Part shown: one piece after another, positions 1 to 5,759 of the stretch | Layout: every line of letters begins with the position of its first letter | Position numbering within the stretch: the first letter of the stretch is position 1 | Assembly: GCA_029549705.1 (NCBI GenBank) | Contig: JAKPIR010000268.1 | Coordinates: 1-8,054, forward strand | DNA length: 8,054 nt | Source: Pseudomonadota bacterium | GTDB lineage: Bacteria > Pseudomonadota > Gammaproteobacteria > Burkholderiales > Methylophilaceae | Direction: 5' to 3' | Notes under the pieces: generated by a model | What the model saw: the letters and a program-made list of their open reading frames with translations, nothing else | Told to the model about the DNA's origin: nothing | Database searches by the model: none | Translations under genes and position numbers: made by a program

Positions 1-1
1 T

Positions 2-637
2 TCCATCAACTATAGAGCCTTTACTGGCGGCACTACAACGGGTACTGGTGTATTAAATCTATTAGATTGGCAAGTCACACGTGGCGTTGACTTAACACCA
101 GGATCTAAGCAAGCTGACATTTACGACTTTGTATATCGTGACTCTGCAGACAGCAAACTCGTATTTGGTACACGTTACCTTAACCGCGTGGCGAATAAAG
201 AAGAGGCAAACTTTTTGTATCGTTATGGCTTTCAAGAAGGCACAACTGCTTTCTCAACAGCTTCTGCTTGGACATTCTCAACAGATGACGATCTTCGCCA
301 ATATCGTGCAGGCCGCACCAGCGATAACACTTACGCGCTCACTCAAGCTTATGACGCCAATGCTGTGCAACAAAAAGGTGACTTTAGCTTGAGTGAAGGC
401 AACCCTTGGTCTGGCTTATTCTTGGTAAAAACCGATGCGCAATACTACAAACTCGGTGACAAAGCCATTGGTTTCTACCAAGCAGGTGAAGAAGGACAAG
501 CGCGGGTTGGTGGTTTTATCGGCGGCTTCATTCCCACCAATATCGCAGCAGTACCTGAGCCAGACACTTATGCCATGATGTTGGCGGGTCTTGGCTTAAT
601 GGGCTTTATCGCACGCCGTCGTCGCGAAAACGTGTAA
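2..637 (+). CDS. PEP-CTERM sorting-domain protein, 5' partial
   Basis: This is the C-terminal 211 residues of an exported protein; the start and signal peptide lie left of the window. The frame is open from base 2 and ends in tandem TAA TAA codons. The tail is a clear PEP-CTERM signal: VPEP at residues 184-187 of the visible part, then a hydrophobic stretch (YAMMLAGLGLMGFIA) and a terminal Arg cluster (RRRR). In this family an exosortase in the inner membrane recognises the tail and directs the protein to the envelope or exopolysaccharide. The visible body is Tyr- and Gly-rich and has no cysteine. It aligns with the third gene of the array (1774-2685): VYRDSADSKLVFGTR here matches VYRNSTDNTLAFGSR there, and SGLFLVKTDA matches SGWYLVKTNA. 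The two are diverged paralogues. The GTG at 188 is an internal codon and not a start, because homology to the third gene begins upstream of it. The molecular function of the body is unknown. Confidence 0.9.
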   Translation, partial: SINYRAFTGGTTTGTGVLNLLDWQVTRGVDLTPGSKQADIYDFVYRDSADSKLVFGTRYLNRVANKEEANFLYRYGFQEGTTAFSTASAWTFSTDDDLRQYRAGRTSDNTYALTQAYDANAVQQKGDFSLSEGNPWSGLFLVKTDAQYYKLGDKAIGFYQAGEEGQARVGGFIGGFIPTNIAAVPEPDTYAMMLAGLGLMGFIARRRRENV

Positions 638-661
638 TAAAATCTAAGTAAATTGCAATAA

Positions 662-694
662 AATTGAGGGAGAGATACCGTCTTTCCCTCAATT
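662..694 (+). terminator. Hairpin after first PEP-CTERM gene, probable terminator
   Basis: A 14-bp stem (AATTGAGGGAGAGA, with TCTTTCCCTCAATT at 681-694, one G-U pair) closes a 5-nt loop, 25 nt after the stop of the first gene. No clean T-run follows on the plus strand (AAAAAT), so it is a weak intrinsic terminator. It may equally act as a 3'-end stabilising or transcript-processing stem. Confidence 0.6.
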
Positions 695-726
695 AAAAAT
701 ACATTCTAATAATTTATTTAATAAAT

Positions 727-731
727 AGGGG
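727..731 (+). promoter_or_regulatory. Ribosome binding site of second PEP-CTERM gene
   Basis: AGGGG lies 7 nt before the ATG at 739. It fixes this start, which is also the only one that preserves a complete signal peptide. The 30 bases upstream are an AT-rich run (ATTTATTTAATAAATA) with some dyad symmetry. I could not place a convincing -35/-10 pair there. Confidence 0.7.
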
Positions 732-738
732 TTTATTA

Positions 739-1692
739 ATGAAAACACAAATTTTAAAACAAGCCGTCATCGGCGCGGTATTAGCATTTAGCGCATCAGC
801 CGCAAGCGCTGCTTCAATCACATTTGACTACAACTACTTAGCTGGCGTCAGTGCGTTCACCGCAGCACAAAGTGGCAATTTAGCTGCCAGCCAATCCATT
901 CAAAAAATTGGTTCAATTACGTTAACTGACTTATCAGATTTAAACTTAGGTGATGGCAAAACAGGTGTGCGCTCAACGATCACTTTGAATAACTTAAGTT
1001 CTGTTGGTTCAGGCAATGGTAGCTTGTATATCAGCTCTTATGAACTCAACTTTGCCAATACCAACAATGCGGATGGTGCAGGTAGTGAATTAGATTCAAA
1101 ACCAGGTGCAGCAACTAACGCCAATCCAAACTGGCGTTATGTGAGTGGTTTAAATATCAACACAACCCGTGCGACACCAATTGAATTTAATGAGCAAGGT
1201 AATGTGAATGGTTGGGGTACGCTTGCAACCCCTACAACAATTGCAAATGGCACTGCAACTGCCCCATTCAATAATGAAATCAACTTTTATGCAGGTCAAT
1301 TCGTCGATGGCACAACATCAACCATTGATTTTTTAAATGGTGGTGATTTTAATTTCCAAGGCTTCTCAGTAGCTAATTTACTGCCAGTACATAACTTAAC
1401 GACGGATGCTTTGAACCCAAATGCACGACCAGATGCATACTCTTGGATTAAAATCAGAAGTGCAAATACAGCGCAAAATCTGACACCTGCGCTACCAACT
1501 CAATACACACCAACGGCCACTACAACTGGTGGTATTAACGCTTCACAGCTAGGTTTAATCACAACAACCGCCAATGGCGCACAGTTAGTAAATGTGCTTG
1601 CAGTTTCTGCTGTTCCAGAACCAGAAACTTATGCCATGATGTTGGCTGGTTTAGCTTTAATCGGCTTTAGTGCACGTCGTCGTTCTGCTTAA
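739..1692 (+). CDS. PEP-CTERM sorting-domain protein, Asn/Thr/Gly-rich
   Basis: This is a 317-residue exported protein of unknown function. A Sec signal peptide covers about residues 1-24 (two Lys in the n-region, a hydrophobic core, then ASAASA before the cut). The body, residues 25-291, is low-complexity, rich in Asn, Thr, Ser, Gly and Ala, and free of cysteine; it looks like a beta-rich extracellular protein. The C-terminus carries VPEP at 292-295, a transmembrane stretch and ARRRSA, which together form a canonical PEP-CTERM exosortase signal. The protein is probably cleaved by an exosortase and released to the outer envelope or biofilm matrix. The body does not align with its two neighbours, although the last 26 residues are nearly the same as theirs. 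The start is supported by the AGGGG at 727-731. A strong terminator follows 20 nt after the stop. No catalytic motif is visible, and I do not recognise a named family for the body. Confidence 0.93.
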   Translation: MKTQILKQAVIGAVLAFSASAASAASITFDYNYLAGVSAFTAAQSGNLAASQSIQKIGSITLTDLSDLNLGDGKTGVRSTITLNNLSSVGSGNGSLYISSYELNFANTNNADGAGSELDSKPGAATNANPNWRYVSGLNINTTRATPIEFNEQGNVNGWGTLATPTTIANGTATAPFNNEINFYAGQFVDGTTSTIDFLNGGDFNFQGFSVANLLPVHNLTTDALNPNARPDAYSWIKIRSANTAQNLTPALPTQYTPTATTTGGINASQLGLITTTANGAQLVNVLAVSAVPEPETYAMMLAGLALIGFSARRRSA

Positions 1693-1712
1693 TTCATAAG
1701 CGTTGATTGAAT

Positions 1713-1743
1713 GGGAGTTAGGGAAACCTAACTCCCTTTTTTT
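1713..1743 (+). terminator. Intrinsic terminator after second PEP-CTERM gene
   Basis: A perfect 10-bp stem (GGGAGTTAGG and CCTAACTCCC) closes a GAAA tetraloop and is followed by seven T residues. It ends 30 nt before the ATG of the next gene, which leaves little room for a separate promoter. Downstream expression may therefore rely on read-through. Confidence 0.93.
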
Positions 1744-1773
1744 AACCATTTCAATTGTGAAAGCAGTCTTATT

Positions 1774-2685
1774 ATGAAAACAAAAATAGTATTGCAGGCT
1801 GTTTTGGCAGGCTTTATGGTGTTGTCATCACAAGTGTTTGCAGGTGATTTCACTGCATTACCAACCAGTGGCACAGAAATACGGGTGTTTGGTGCCAACA
1901 ATAGAGCCACAGATAAACTATATCTTGCAAATGGTTTATCAACAGATTGGGTAGAGATCGCCACGCGCGATACACCCATTATTTGGTCAGGTGTTGACAT
2001 CAGAAACCCTGATGGCGCAAAGTTTACATACGGTACTTTTCAAGATAAAGTCTATCGTAATAGCACCGATAACACTTTGGCATTTGGTAGCCGTCTAAGT
2101 TTGAACCTTGACTTAGGCGTTAGCAACCCAGAATTTGGTACTACGCCTTGGGCAGCCTATGAGCACCTATTCTACAGTGAGGCGAATTATATTTGGCGCT
2201 CTGGTTACAATGGTTACACAACGGCCGCTGCATGGTATCCGCAGAACGACCCTGATACTCCCTATGAAATTTATTTTGACCCTGTGAATGGCGGTTTTAA
2301 TCCAGAATACTCTTACAACTATGGTGCAGATTTCCGTTTAAAAATCGCAGTGATGAGTAGTGATAAGTTTTCATCACTAGGTGGGGCAGCCAATAATCCT
2401 GTCTATAACCCAGATGTCGTAGGCTTTTCGACAGACGTTTCAACGCCAGAAGCTAATCCCAATAGTGGTTGGTATTTAGTTAAAACGAATGCAACTAACT
2501 TTAACCTATTGGACAATGGCGGGCGAATTCTTCAGGATGGCGGCAACGGTGAAGGACGGGCCACACGTGCATGGAGTTTTGCTGCATTTGCGCCGGCCGC
2601 AGCAGTACCAGAACCAGAAACATATGCCATGATGCTAACCGGCCTTATGCTGTTAGGCTTTAGCGCTCGTAGACGTTCAGCTTAA
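1774..2685 (+). CDS. PEP-CTERM sorting-domain protein, paralogue of first gene
   Basis: This is a 303-residue exported protein. Its signal peptide runs about residues 1-23 (MKTK n-region, hydrophobic core, VFA before the cut). The start at 1774 is chosen because the next Met (residue 15) falls inside the hydrophobic core; no good ribosome binding site precedes it. The body, residues 24-277, is rich in Tyr, Asn and Gly and has no cysteine. It shares blocks with the first gene of the window, including the VYRNSTDNTLAFGSR region at about residues 91-105 and SGWYLVKTN around residue 230. The tail has VPEP at 278-281, a hydrophobic stretch and ARRRSA, i.e. a PEP-CTERM exosortase signal. It is the last gene of a three-gene tandem array and is followed by its own terminator. 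Function is unknown; an envelope, matrix or surface role is inferred only from the sorting tail. Confidence 0.93.
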   Translation: MKTKIVLQAVLAGFMVLSSQVFAGDFTALPTSGTEIRVFGANNRATDKLYLANGLSTDWVEIATRDTPIIWSGVDIRNPDGAKFTYGTFQDKVYRNSTDNTLAFGSRLSLNLDLGVSNPEFGTTPWAAYEHLFYSEANYIWRSGYNGYTTAAAWYPQNDPDTPYEIYFDPVNGGFNPEYSYNYGADFRLKIAVMSSDKFSSLGGAANNPVYNPDVVGFSTDVSTPEANPNSGWYLVKTNATNFNLLDNGGRILQDGGNGEGRATRAWSFAAFAPAAAVPEPETYAMMLTGLMLLGFSARRRSA

Positions 2686-2710
2686 TCGCATCAATGCACA
2701 AGTAAAAAAA

Positions 2711-2733
2711 GAGCCGAGTTCGGCTCTTTTTTT
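2711..2733 (+). terminator. Intrinsic terminator closing the PEP-CTERM array
   Basis: A GAGCCG/CGGCTC stem with an AGTT loop is followed by seven T residues at 2727-2733. Seven A residues precede it, so it could also work on the minus strand, where the remnant gene at 2770 points toward it. Confidence 0.92.
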
Positions 2734-2769
2734 ATTTGTACATGTGTGCAATTGTTGTTCATTTATTTT

Positions 2770-3090
2770 TTAAAACTCAAACTCCACTTGCAGTCTCAAC
2801 GAATTATCTGGCGCGGCATCGTTTAGGCCAACCAGCCTAGCCGCATTATATTTGAATGCCTGCTTATCACCCACGGGCAGCTTGCCAAATATTGCCGGGC
2901 CAAAACGGTGATTTTGCGCGTTTGAATTGTCCCGATGATTGCACTCCCCTACTTCACCAAACCCTTGTGCACCAAATTCAAATGCGGGTTGCAGGCGATA
3001 TTTTACTTGCCATTGATAACCTAATTCAGTGACATAACGACTGTCGGCATCTTTGTGACCAAACTGGCAACAATAGGGCTGAGACCACAA
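2770..3090 (-). pseudogene. C-terminal remnant of an outer-membrane beta-barrel protein
   Basis: The minus-strand frame is open for about 106 codons and ends RLQVEFEF. A terminal Phe in an alternating aromatic strand is the usual C-terminal signal for insertion of outer-membrane beta-barrels. The block FGPAIFGKLPVGDKQAFKYN and the alternating strands WQVKYRLQPAFEF look like the last third of a porin-like or putative transporter barrel. There is no signal peptide. A TAA stop lies directly before the first codon, which is TTG, and there is no ribosome binding site. The first dozen residues, including CC, look out of frame. Reading the next frame just upstream gives KSGKFN, which could be a frameshifted continuation up to about 3118. 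It is most likely a 5'-truncated, decaying gene. The parent family is judged only by eye. Confidence 0.65.
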
Positions 3091-3124
3091 TTAAATTTAC
3101 CACTTTTCACACGGTAAAAATACA

Positions 3125-3163
3125 CTGCCCTGCAAGCCTTTATTGATAAGGCTTGCAGGGCAG
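3125..3163 (-). terminator. 16-bp perfect hairpin, probable terminator of the nitroreductase
   Basis: CTGCCCTGCAAGCCTT (3125-3140) pairs perfectly with 3148-3163 across a 7-nt loop. On the minus strand it follows the nitroreductase stop by about 62 nt and is followed by TGTATTTTT, so it fits a terminator for the minus-strand genes. It resembles the hairpin at 5007-5045. Confidence 0.7.
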
Positions 3164-3225
3164 CGATTAAGAAGTTGTATTTATTTTGGGTGAAAATGCT
3201 GATTTATTGTGCTTAATTTCTGCCG

Positions 3226-3825
3226 CTAAACAATCGGCTTTCCCCAACTTTCAGTAAAAAACAATTCAGCCAGTGGTTTGCGTGTGCGCGCTGCGGTTTC
3301 TCGCGTCAGGGCTTCACCCGTAACTGTGGCAATATCGGCTGGATGGCCCACAGTGATGAACGCCATAAGAGTGAATTGGCTGGGGATGTTAAATGTTTCA
3401 CGCGCCAAGTCTGGGTTAAAGCCGCCCATTTGGTGCGCCATCAGGCCGATGGCCTCGGCCTGTAAGCAGAGGTTTTCTGCGGCGGCGCCTGTGTCATACT
3501 GGGCCCAGCGGTTGGGTTGTTGGTTATGTCCAAACAGGCTATCAGCCGCTACCAGCACCAGTACGGGCGCATCTTTGGCCCAAGCTTGATTTCCCGACAC
3601 TAGGCAGTCAAGCGCTTGTTGCCACGCTTTTGCATCGGCATTTTTATTCCACACAATAAAGCGCCAGGGTTGGTCGCCATAACAGGATGGCGCCCAGCGG
3701 GCGGCCTCAAGCAGGCTGATGATTTGCGTTTGCGTGACGGGCTTGCCCGCATCATAAGCGCGACCGCTCCAGCGGTTGGCAATCAGTTCATGAATCGGTG
3801 CTTGGGTGGTGGCAGGTTTTTTCAT
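3226..3825 (-). CDS. Nitroreductase family protein (FMN-dependent)
   Basis: This 199-residue protein is of normal length for a single-domain nitroreductase, a cytoplasmic FMN enzyme that usually works as a dimer and uses NAD(P)H to reduce nitro groups, quinones or related electrophiles. Visible family features are NRWSGRAYD at residues 17-25 (FMN phosphate-binding Arg region), APSCYGDQPWRF at 45-56, YDTGAAAENLCLQAEAIGL at 110-128 (the conserved helix), GH at 160-161 and the C-terminal RKPL at 182-185. The ATG at 3825 is preferred over a TTG at 3834: an AAGAGA ribosome site lies 9 nt before the ATG but abuts the TTG. It starts 22 nt after the OYE gene and is surely co-transcribed with it. The substrate cannot be told from sequence. 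Its partner enzyme and the YhaJ-like regulator nearby point to reductive detoxification. Confidence 0.92.
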   Translation of the reverse strand: MKKPATTQAPIHELIANRWSGRAYDAGKPVTQTQIISLLEAARWAPSCYGDQPWRFIVWNKNADAKAWQQALDCLVSGNQAWAKDAPVLVLVAADSLFGHNQQPNRWAQYDTGAAAENLCLQAEAIGLMAHQMGGFNPDLARETFNIPSQFTLMAFITVGHPADIATVTGEALTRETAARTRKPLAELFFTESWGKPIV

Positions 3826-3847
3826 GATGTTCAATCTCTTAAAAAAT

Positions 3848-4927
3848 TTAAGCTGCTAAAAATGGATAGTCGGTATAGCCTTTTTCAGTGCCGCCATAAA
3901 AGCTTTTTGAATCAGCAACATTGAGTGGCGCGTCTAGTTTAAAGCGTTCGACCAAATCCGGGTTGGCGATAAACGGTACGCCGTAGGCAATGGCATCGGC
4001 ATGGCCACTGGCAATCGCGGCATTGCCACGCGCTTTGTCGTAACTTAAATTGGCAATGTAGCTGCCTTTAAAATGTTTTCTAAAGGCCACAAAGTCAAAC
4101 GGGTCGGCTTTGCCACCGCCGTGGATGCCGCCCTCTACCGCATGCAAATACGCTAAGTTAAAGCGGTTTAACGCCTCTGCCACGTATTCAAACAAGGCTT
4201 GCGGGTTACTGTCGTGCATGTCGTTAAATGGATTAACGGGCGATAAACGCACGCCCACTTTATCAGCACCTGCCGTTTTTACCACGGCATCGACGACTTC
4301 AAGCAATAAGCGCGCGCGGTTTTCAATGCTGCCGCCGTAATTGTCAGTACGTTTGTTACTGCCATCGCGCAAAAATTGGTCAAGCAAATAGCCATTGGCC
4401 GCGTGCACTTCCACGCCATCAAACCCTGCAGCTAGCGCAGCTTTTGTGGCATGCACGTAGTCTTGCACAATTGCGGGTAACTCGCTGGCTTCAAGCGCGC
4501 GCGGGGTCACGTAATCTTGCAGACCTTGATAAGTAAACGCCTGCCCTGCTGGCTTAATGGCAGATGGCGCAACAGGTAGTGCGCCATCTGGTAGCAGGCT
4601 TGGGTGCGAAATGCGCCCCACATGCCAAAGTTGAATCACAATTTTTCCGCCTTTGGCATGCACCGCATCGGTGATTTTTTTCCAACCGGCTATTTGCGCC
4701 TCAGTATAAATACCGGGCAGCGCTGGGTAACCGTGCGCCAATGGAGAAATTGGCGTGGCCTCTGTAATGATTAGCCCTGCTGTGGCACGTTGCGCATAAT
4801 ACGTAACGTTCAAATCATTTGGCACACCATGTTCACCCGCACGGTTGCGTGTGAGCGGTGCCATAACAATGCGATTATTTAAATGGATACTGCCGAGTTG
4901 GGTTGGAGAAAATAAATCGTTTGCCAT
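3848..4927 (-). CDS. Old yellow enzyme family alkene reductase (NemA/XenB-like)
   Basis: This 359-residue TIM-barrel flavoprotein is full length for bacterial OYEs (PETN reductase, NemA, XenB). Members use FMN and NAD(P)H to reduce activated C=C bonds such as enones and maleimides, and often nitro esters or nitroaromatics. Visible signatures are APLTRNRA at 23-30 with Thr26, the classical-OYE residue that tunes FMN; QLWHVGR at 99-105; HAANGYLLDQFL at 175-186 with His175 and Asn178 as the substrate-anchoring pair and Tyr180 as the likely proton donor; YGGSIENR at 197-204; and VGVRLSP at 224-230. The phosphate-binding loop near 315-324 reads YGVPFIANPD, with Val where many relatives have Arg. 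The start is fixed by AGGAG 6 nt upstream (4934-4938). It forms a two-gene unit with the nitroreductase. Whether it has its own promoter or depends on read-through from yceI is open, since the 144-nt gap upstream contains two hairpins. Confidence 0.95.
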   Translation of the reverse strand: MANDLFSPTQLGSIHLNNRIVMAPLTRNRAGEHGVPNDLNVTYYAQRATAGLIITEATPISPLAHGYPALPGIYTEAQIAGWKKITDAVHAKGGKIVIQLWHVGRISHPSLLPDGALPVAPSAIKPAGQAFTYQGLQDYVTPRALEASELPAIVQDYVHATKAALAAGFDGVEVHAANGYLLDQFLRDGSNKRTDNYGGSIENRARLLLEVVDAVVKTAGADKVGVRLSPVNPFNDMHDSNPQALFEYVAEALNRFNLAYLHAVEGGIHGGGKADPFDFVAFRKHFKGSYIANLSYDKARGNAAIASGHADAIAYGVPFIANPDLVERFKLDAPLNVADSKSFYGGTEKGYTDYPFLAA

Positions 4928-4933
4928 TAAAAA

Positions 4934-4938
4934 CTCCT
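4934..4938 (-). promoter_or_regulatory. Ribosome binding site of the OYE gene
   Basis: AGGAG on the minus strand, 6 nt before the ATG at 4927. It is the strongest ribosome site in the cluster. The pirin and lysR starts have none that I can see. Confidence 0.85.
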
Positions 4939-4962
4939 AAAATATACTTAATTTTATGGTTT

Positions 4963-4983
4963 AAAAAAGCCTAAAATGGGCTT
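4963..4983 (-). terminator. Small hairpin with T-run between yceI and OYE
   Basis: On the minus strand AAGCC (4983-4979) pairs with GGCTT across a 7-nt loop (CATTTTA), and the second arm runs straight into TTTTTT. It is a weak intrinsic terminator or attenuator about 90 nt after the yceI stop and about 35 nt before the OYE start. Confidence 0.4.
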
Positions 4984-5006
4984 CATTTAAATCACAACCT
5001 TTTTCG

Positions 5007-5045
5007 ATGCTCTGCGAGCCTTGTAAATAAAGGCTCGCAGAGCAT
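5007..5045. repeat. 16-bp perfect hairpin, related to the one at 3125-3163
   Basis: ATGCTCTGCGAGCCTT (5007-5022) pairs fully with 5030-5045 across a 7-nt loop. A T-run (5048-5054) follows on the plus strand, although both flanking genes are transcribed on the minus strand. As a terminator it therefore faces antisense into yceI. In the yceI transcript it would be a 3'-end stem preceded by an A-run. It shares 13 of 16 stem positions with the hairpin at 3125-3163. Confidence 0.7.
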
Positions 5046-5071
5046 TATTTTTTTCTCGCACGAATTTTTGC

Positions 5072-5668
5072 TTATTTTTTGTCTTTTGCAGGCGCAGGTT
5101 TTACGCCTTCAATCAGCAATGTTACTTCAATATCATCGCCCACTGGTGCGCCTTCTTTTTTAGCCCAGGTGTAGCCAAAATCAGAGGCTTTTATTGTGGT
5201 GCGTCCTTCAAAACCCGAACGCTCGCCGCCCCAAGGGTCTTTGCCAAAGCCCAGCACAGTAAACGGAATACTTAACTCTTTGGTGACGCCGTGCAAAGTA
5301 AATTGGCCAGTCAACACACCTTCAGTCGCGCTTTTGGCTTCCACTTTAGTGCTCACAAACGTAATTTGGCCAAACGCGGCGGCATCTAAATAATCTGGTT
5401 TTTTTATGTGGTCATCGCGTTTAGCGTGGCCGGTACTGATACTGGCCACGTTGATTTTGGCATCTACACTTGAATTTGCCAAATTAGCACGGTCAATGCT
5501 AATCGTGCCTTGAATGTCGTTAAAACTGCCTGAAGTTTTTGCCACCACATGGCGAATACTGAAATTGGCAAAACTATGTGCGGTATCAATGTTATAAAGT
5601 TCAGGCGCAGCCAAGGCGGTGCTGCTGAATAATACGGCCGAAATTGCTGCGATGAGCGTGTGCTTCAT
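5072..5668 (-). CDS. YceI family periplasmic lipocalin-like protein
   Basis: This is a 198-residue secreted protein, the usual size for YceI (PF04264), a beta-barrel fold that holds an isoprenoid or other amphiphilic chain (polyisoprenoid quinone-like ligands in known structures). A signal peptide covers residues 1-20 with a likely cut after ALA, giving a periplasmic protein. Family signatures are DTAHSFANFSIRHVVAKTSG at 28-47, RDDHIKKPDYLDAAAFGQI at 84-102, LHGVTKEL at 125-132 and DPWGGERSGFEGR at 144-156. The Lys-rich tail PAPAKDKK follows the barrel. The ATG at 5668 is chosen over a TTG at 5683 because AAAGGA lies 6 nt before the ATG and the signal peptide is then of normal form. It sits 91 nt downstream of pirin, with a LysR-type dyad immediately before its ribosome site, so it may be controlled by the nearby regulator. 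Its exact ligand is unknown. Confidence 0.95.
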   Translation of the reverse strand: MKHTLIAAISAVLFSSTALAAPELYNIDTAHSFANFSIRHVVAKTSGSFNDIQGTISIDRANLANSSVDAKINVASISTGHAKRDDHIKKPDYLDAAAFGQITFVSTKVEAKSATEGVLTGQFTLHGVTKELSIPFTVLGFGKDPWGGERSGFEGRTTIKASDFGYTWAKKEGAPVGDDIEVTLLIEGVKPAPAKDKK

Positions 5669-5679
5669 GGTGTTTCCTT

Positions 5680-5692
5680 TCAATGAAATTGA
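5680..5692 (-). promoter_or_regulatory. Candidate LysR-type operator before yceI (TCAA-N5-TTGA)
   Basis: TCAATGAAATTGA is a perfect 4+4 dyad with a 5-nt spacer and satisfies T-N11-A. The same half-sites and spacing occur twice beside the lysR/pirin starts. It lies 11 nt upstream of the yceI ATG and abuts the ribosome site. A possible -10 (TATAAT on the minus strand, 5729-5724) lies upstream, which would put the dyad downstream of the transcript start. Confidence 0.45.
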
Positions 5693-5759
5693 TAAAGTAA
5701 AACAAACTTAATTATTCGAATTTATTATATTACGATATTTTATTATTATTAATTAATAT

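Noticed and set aside
188..637. GTG start at 188 for the first PEP-CTERM gene
   Set aside because: The frame is open to the window edge, and similarity to the third gene starts before 188, so this is an internal Val codon of a 5'-partial gene.
3091..3225. Small RNA gene around the 16-bp hairpin
   Set aside because: A terminator for the minus-strand operon explains the hairpin; no independent promoter is visible.
3278..3589. Plus-strand open frames over the nitroreductase (3278-3589, 3616-3924) and over OYE and yceI
   Set aside because: They are antisense shadows of clear family members, without ribosome sites or recognisable protein features.
5684..5759. AT-rich stretch with TTCGAA and ATTAATTAAT palindromes between pirin and yceI as an origin or attachment site
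   Set aside because: Short palindromes are expected in such AT-rich DNA; there are no DnaA boxes, iterons or integrase nearby. A yceI promoter is the simpler reading.
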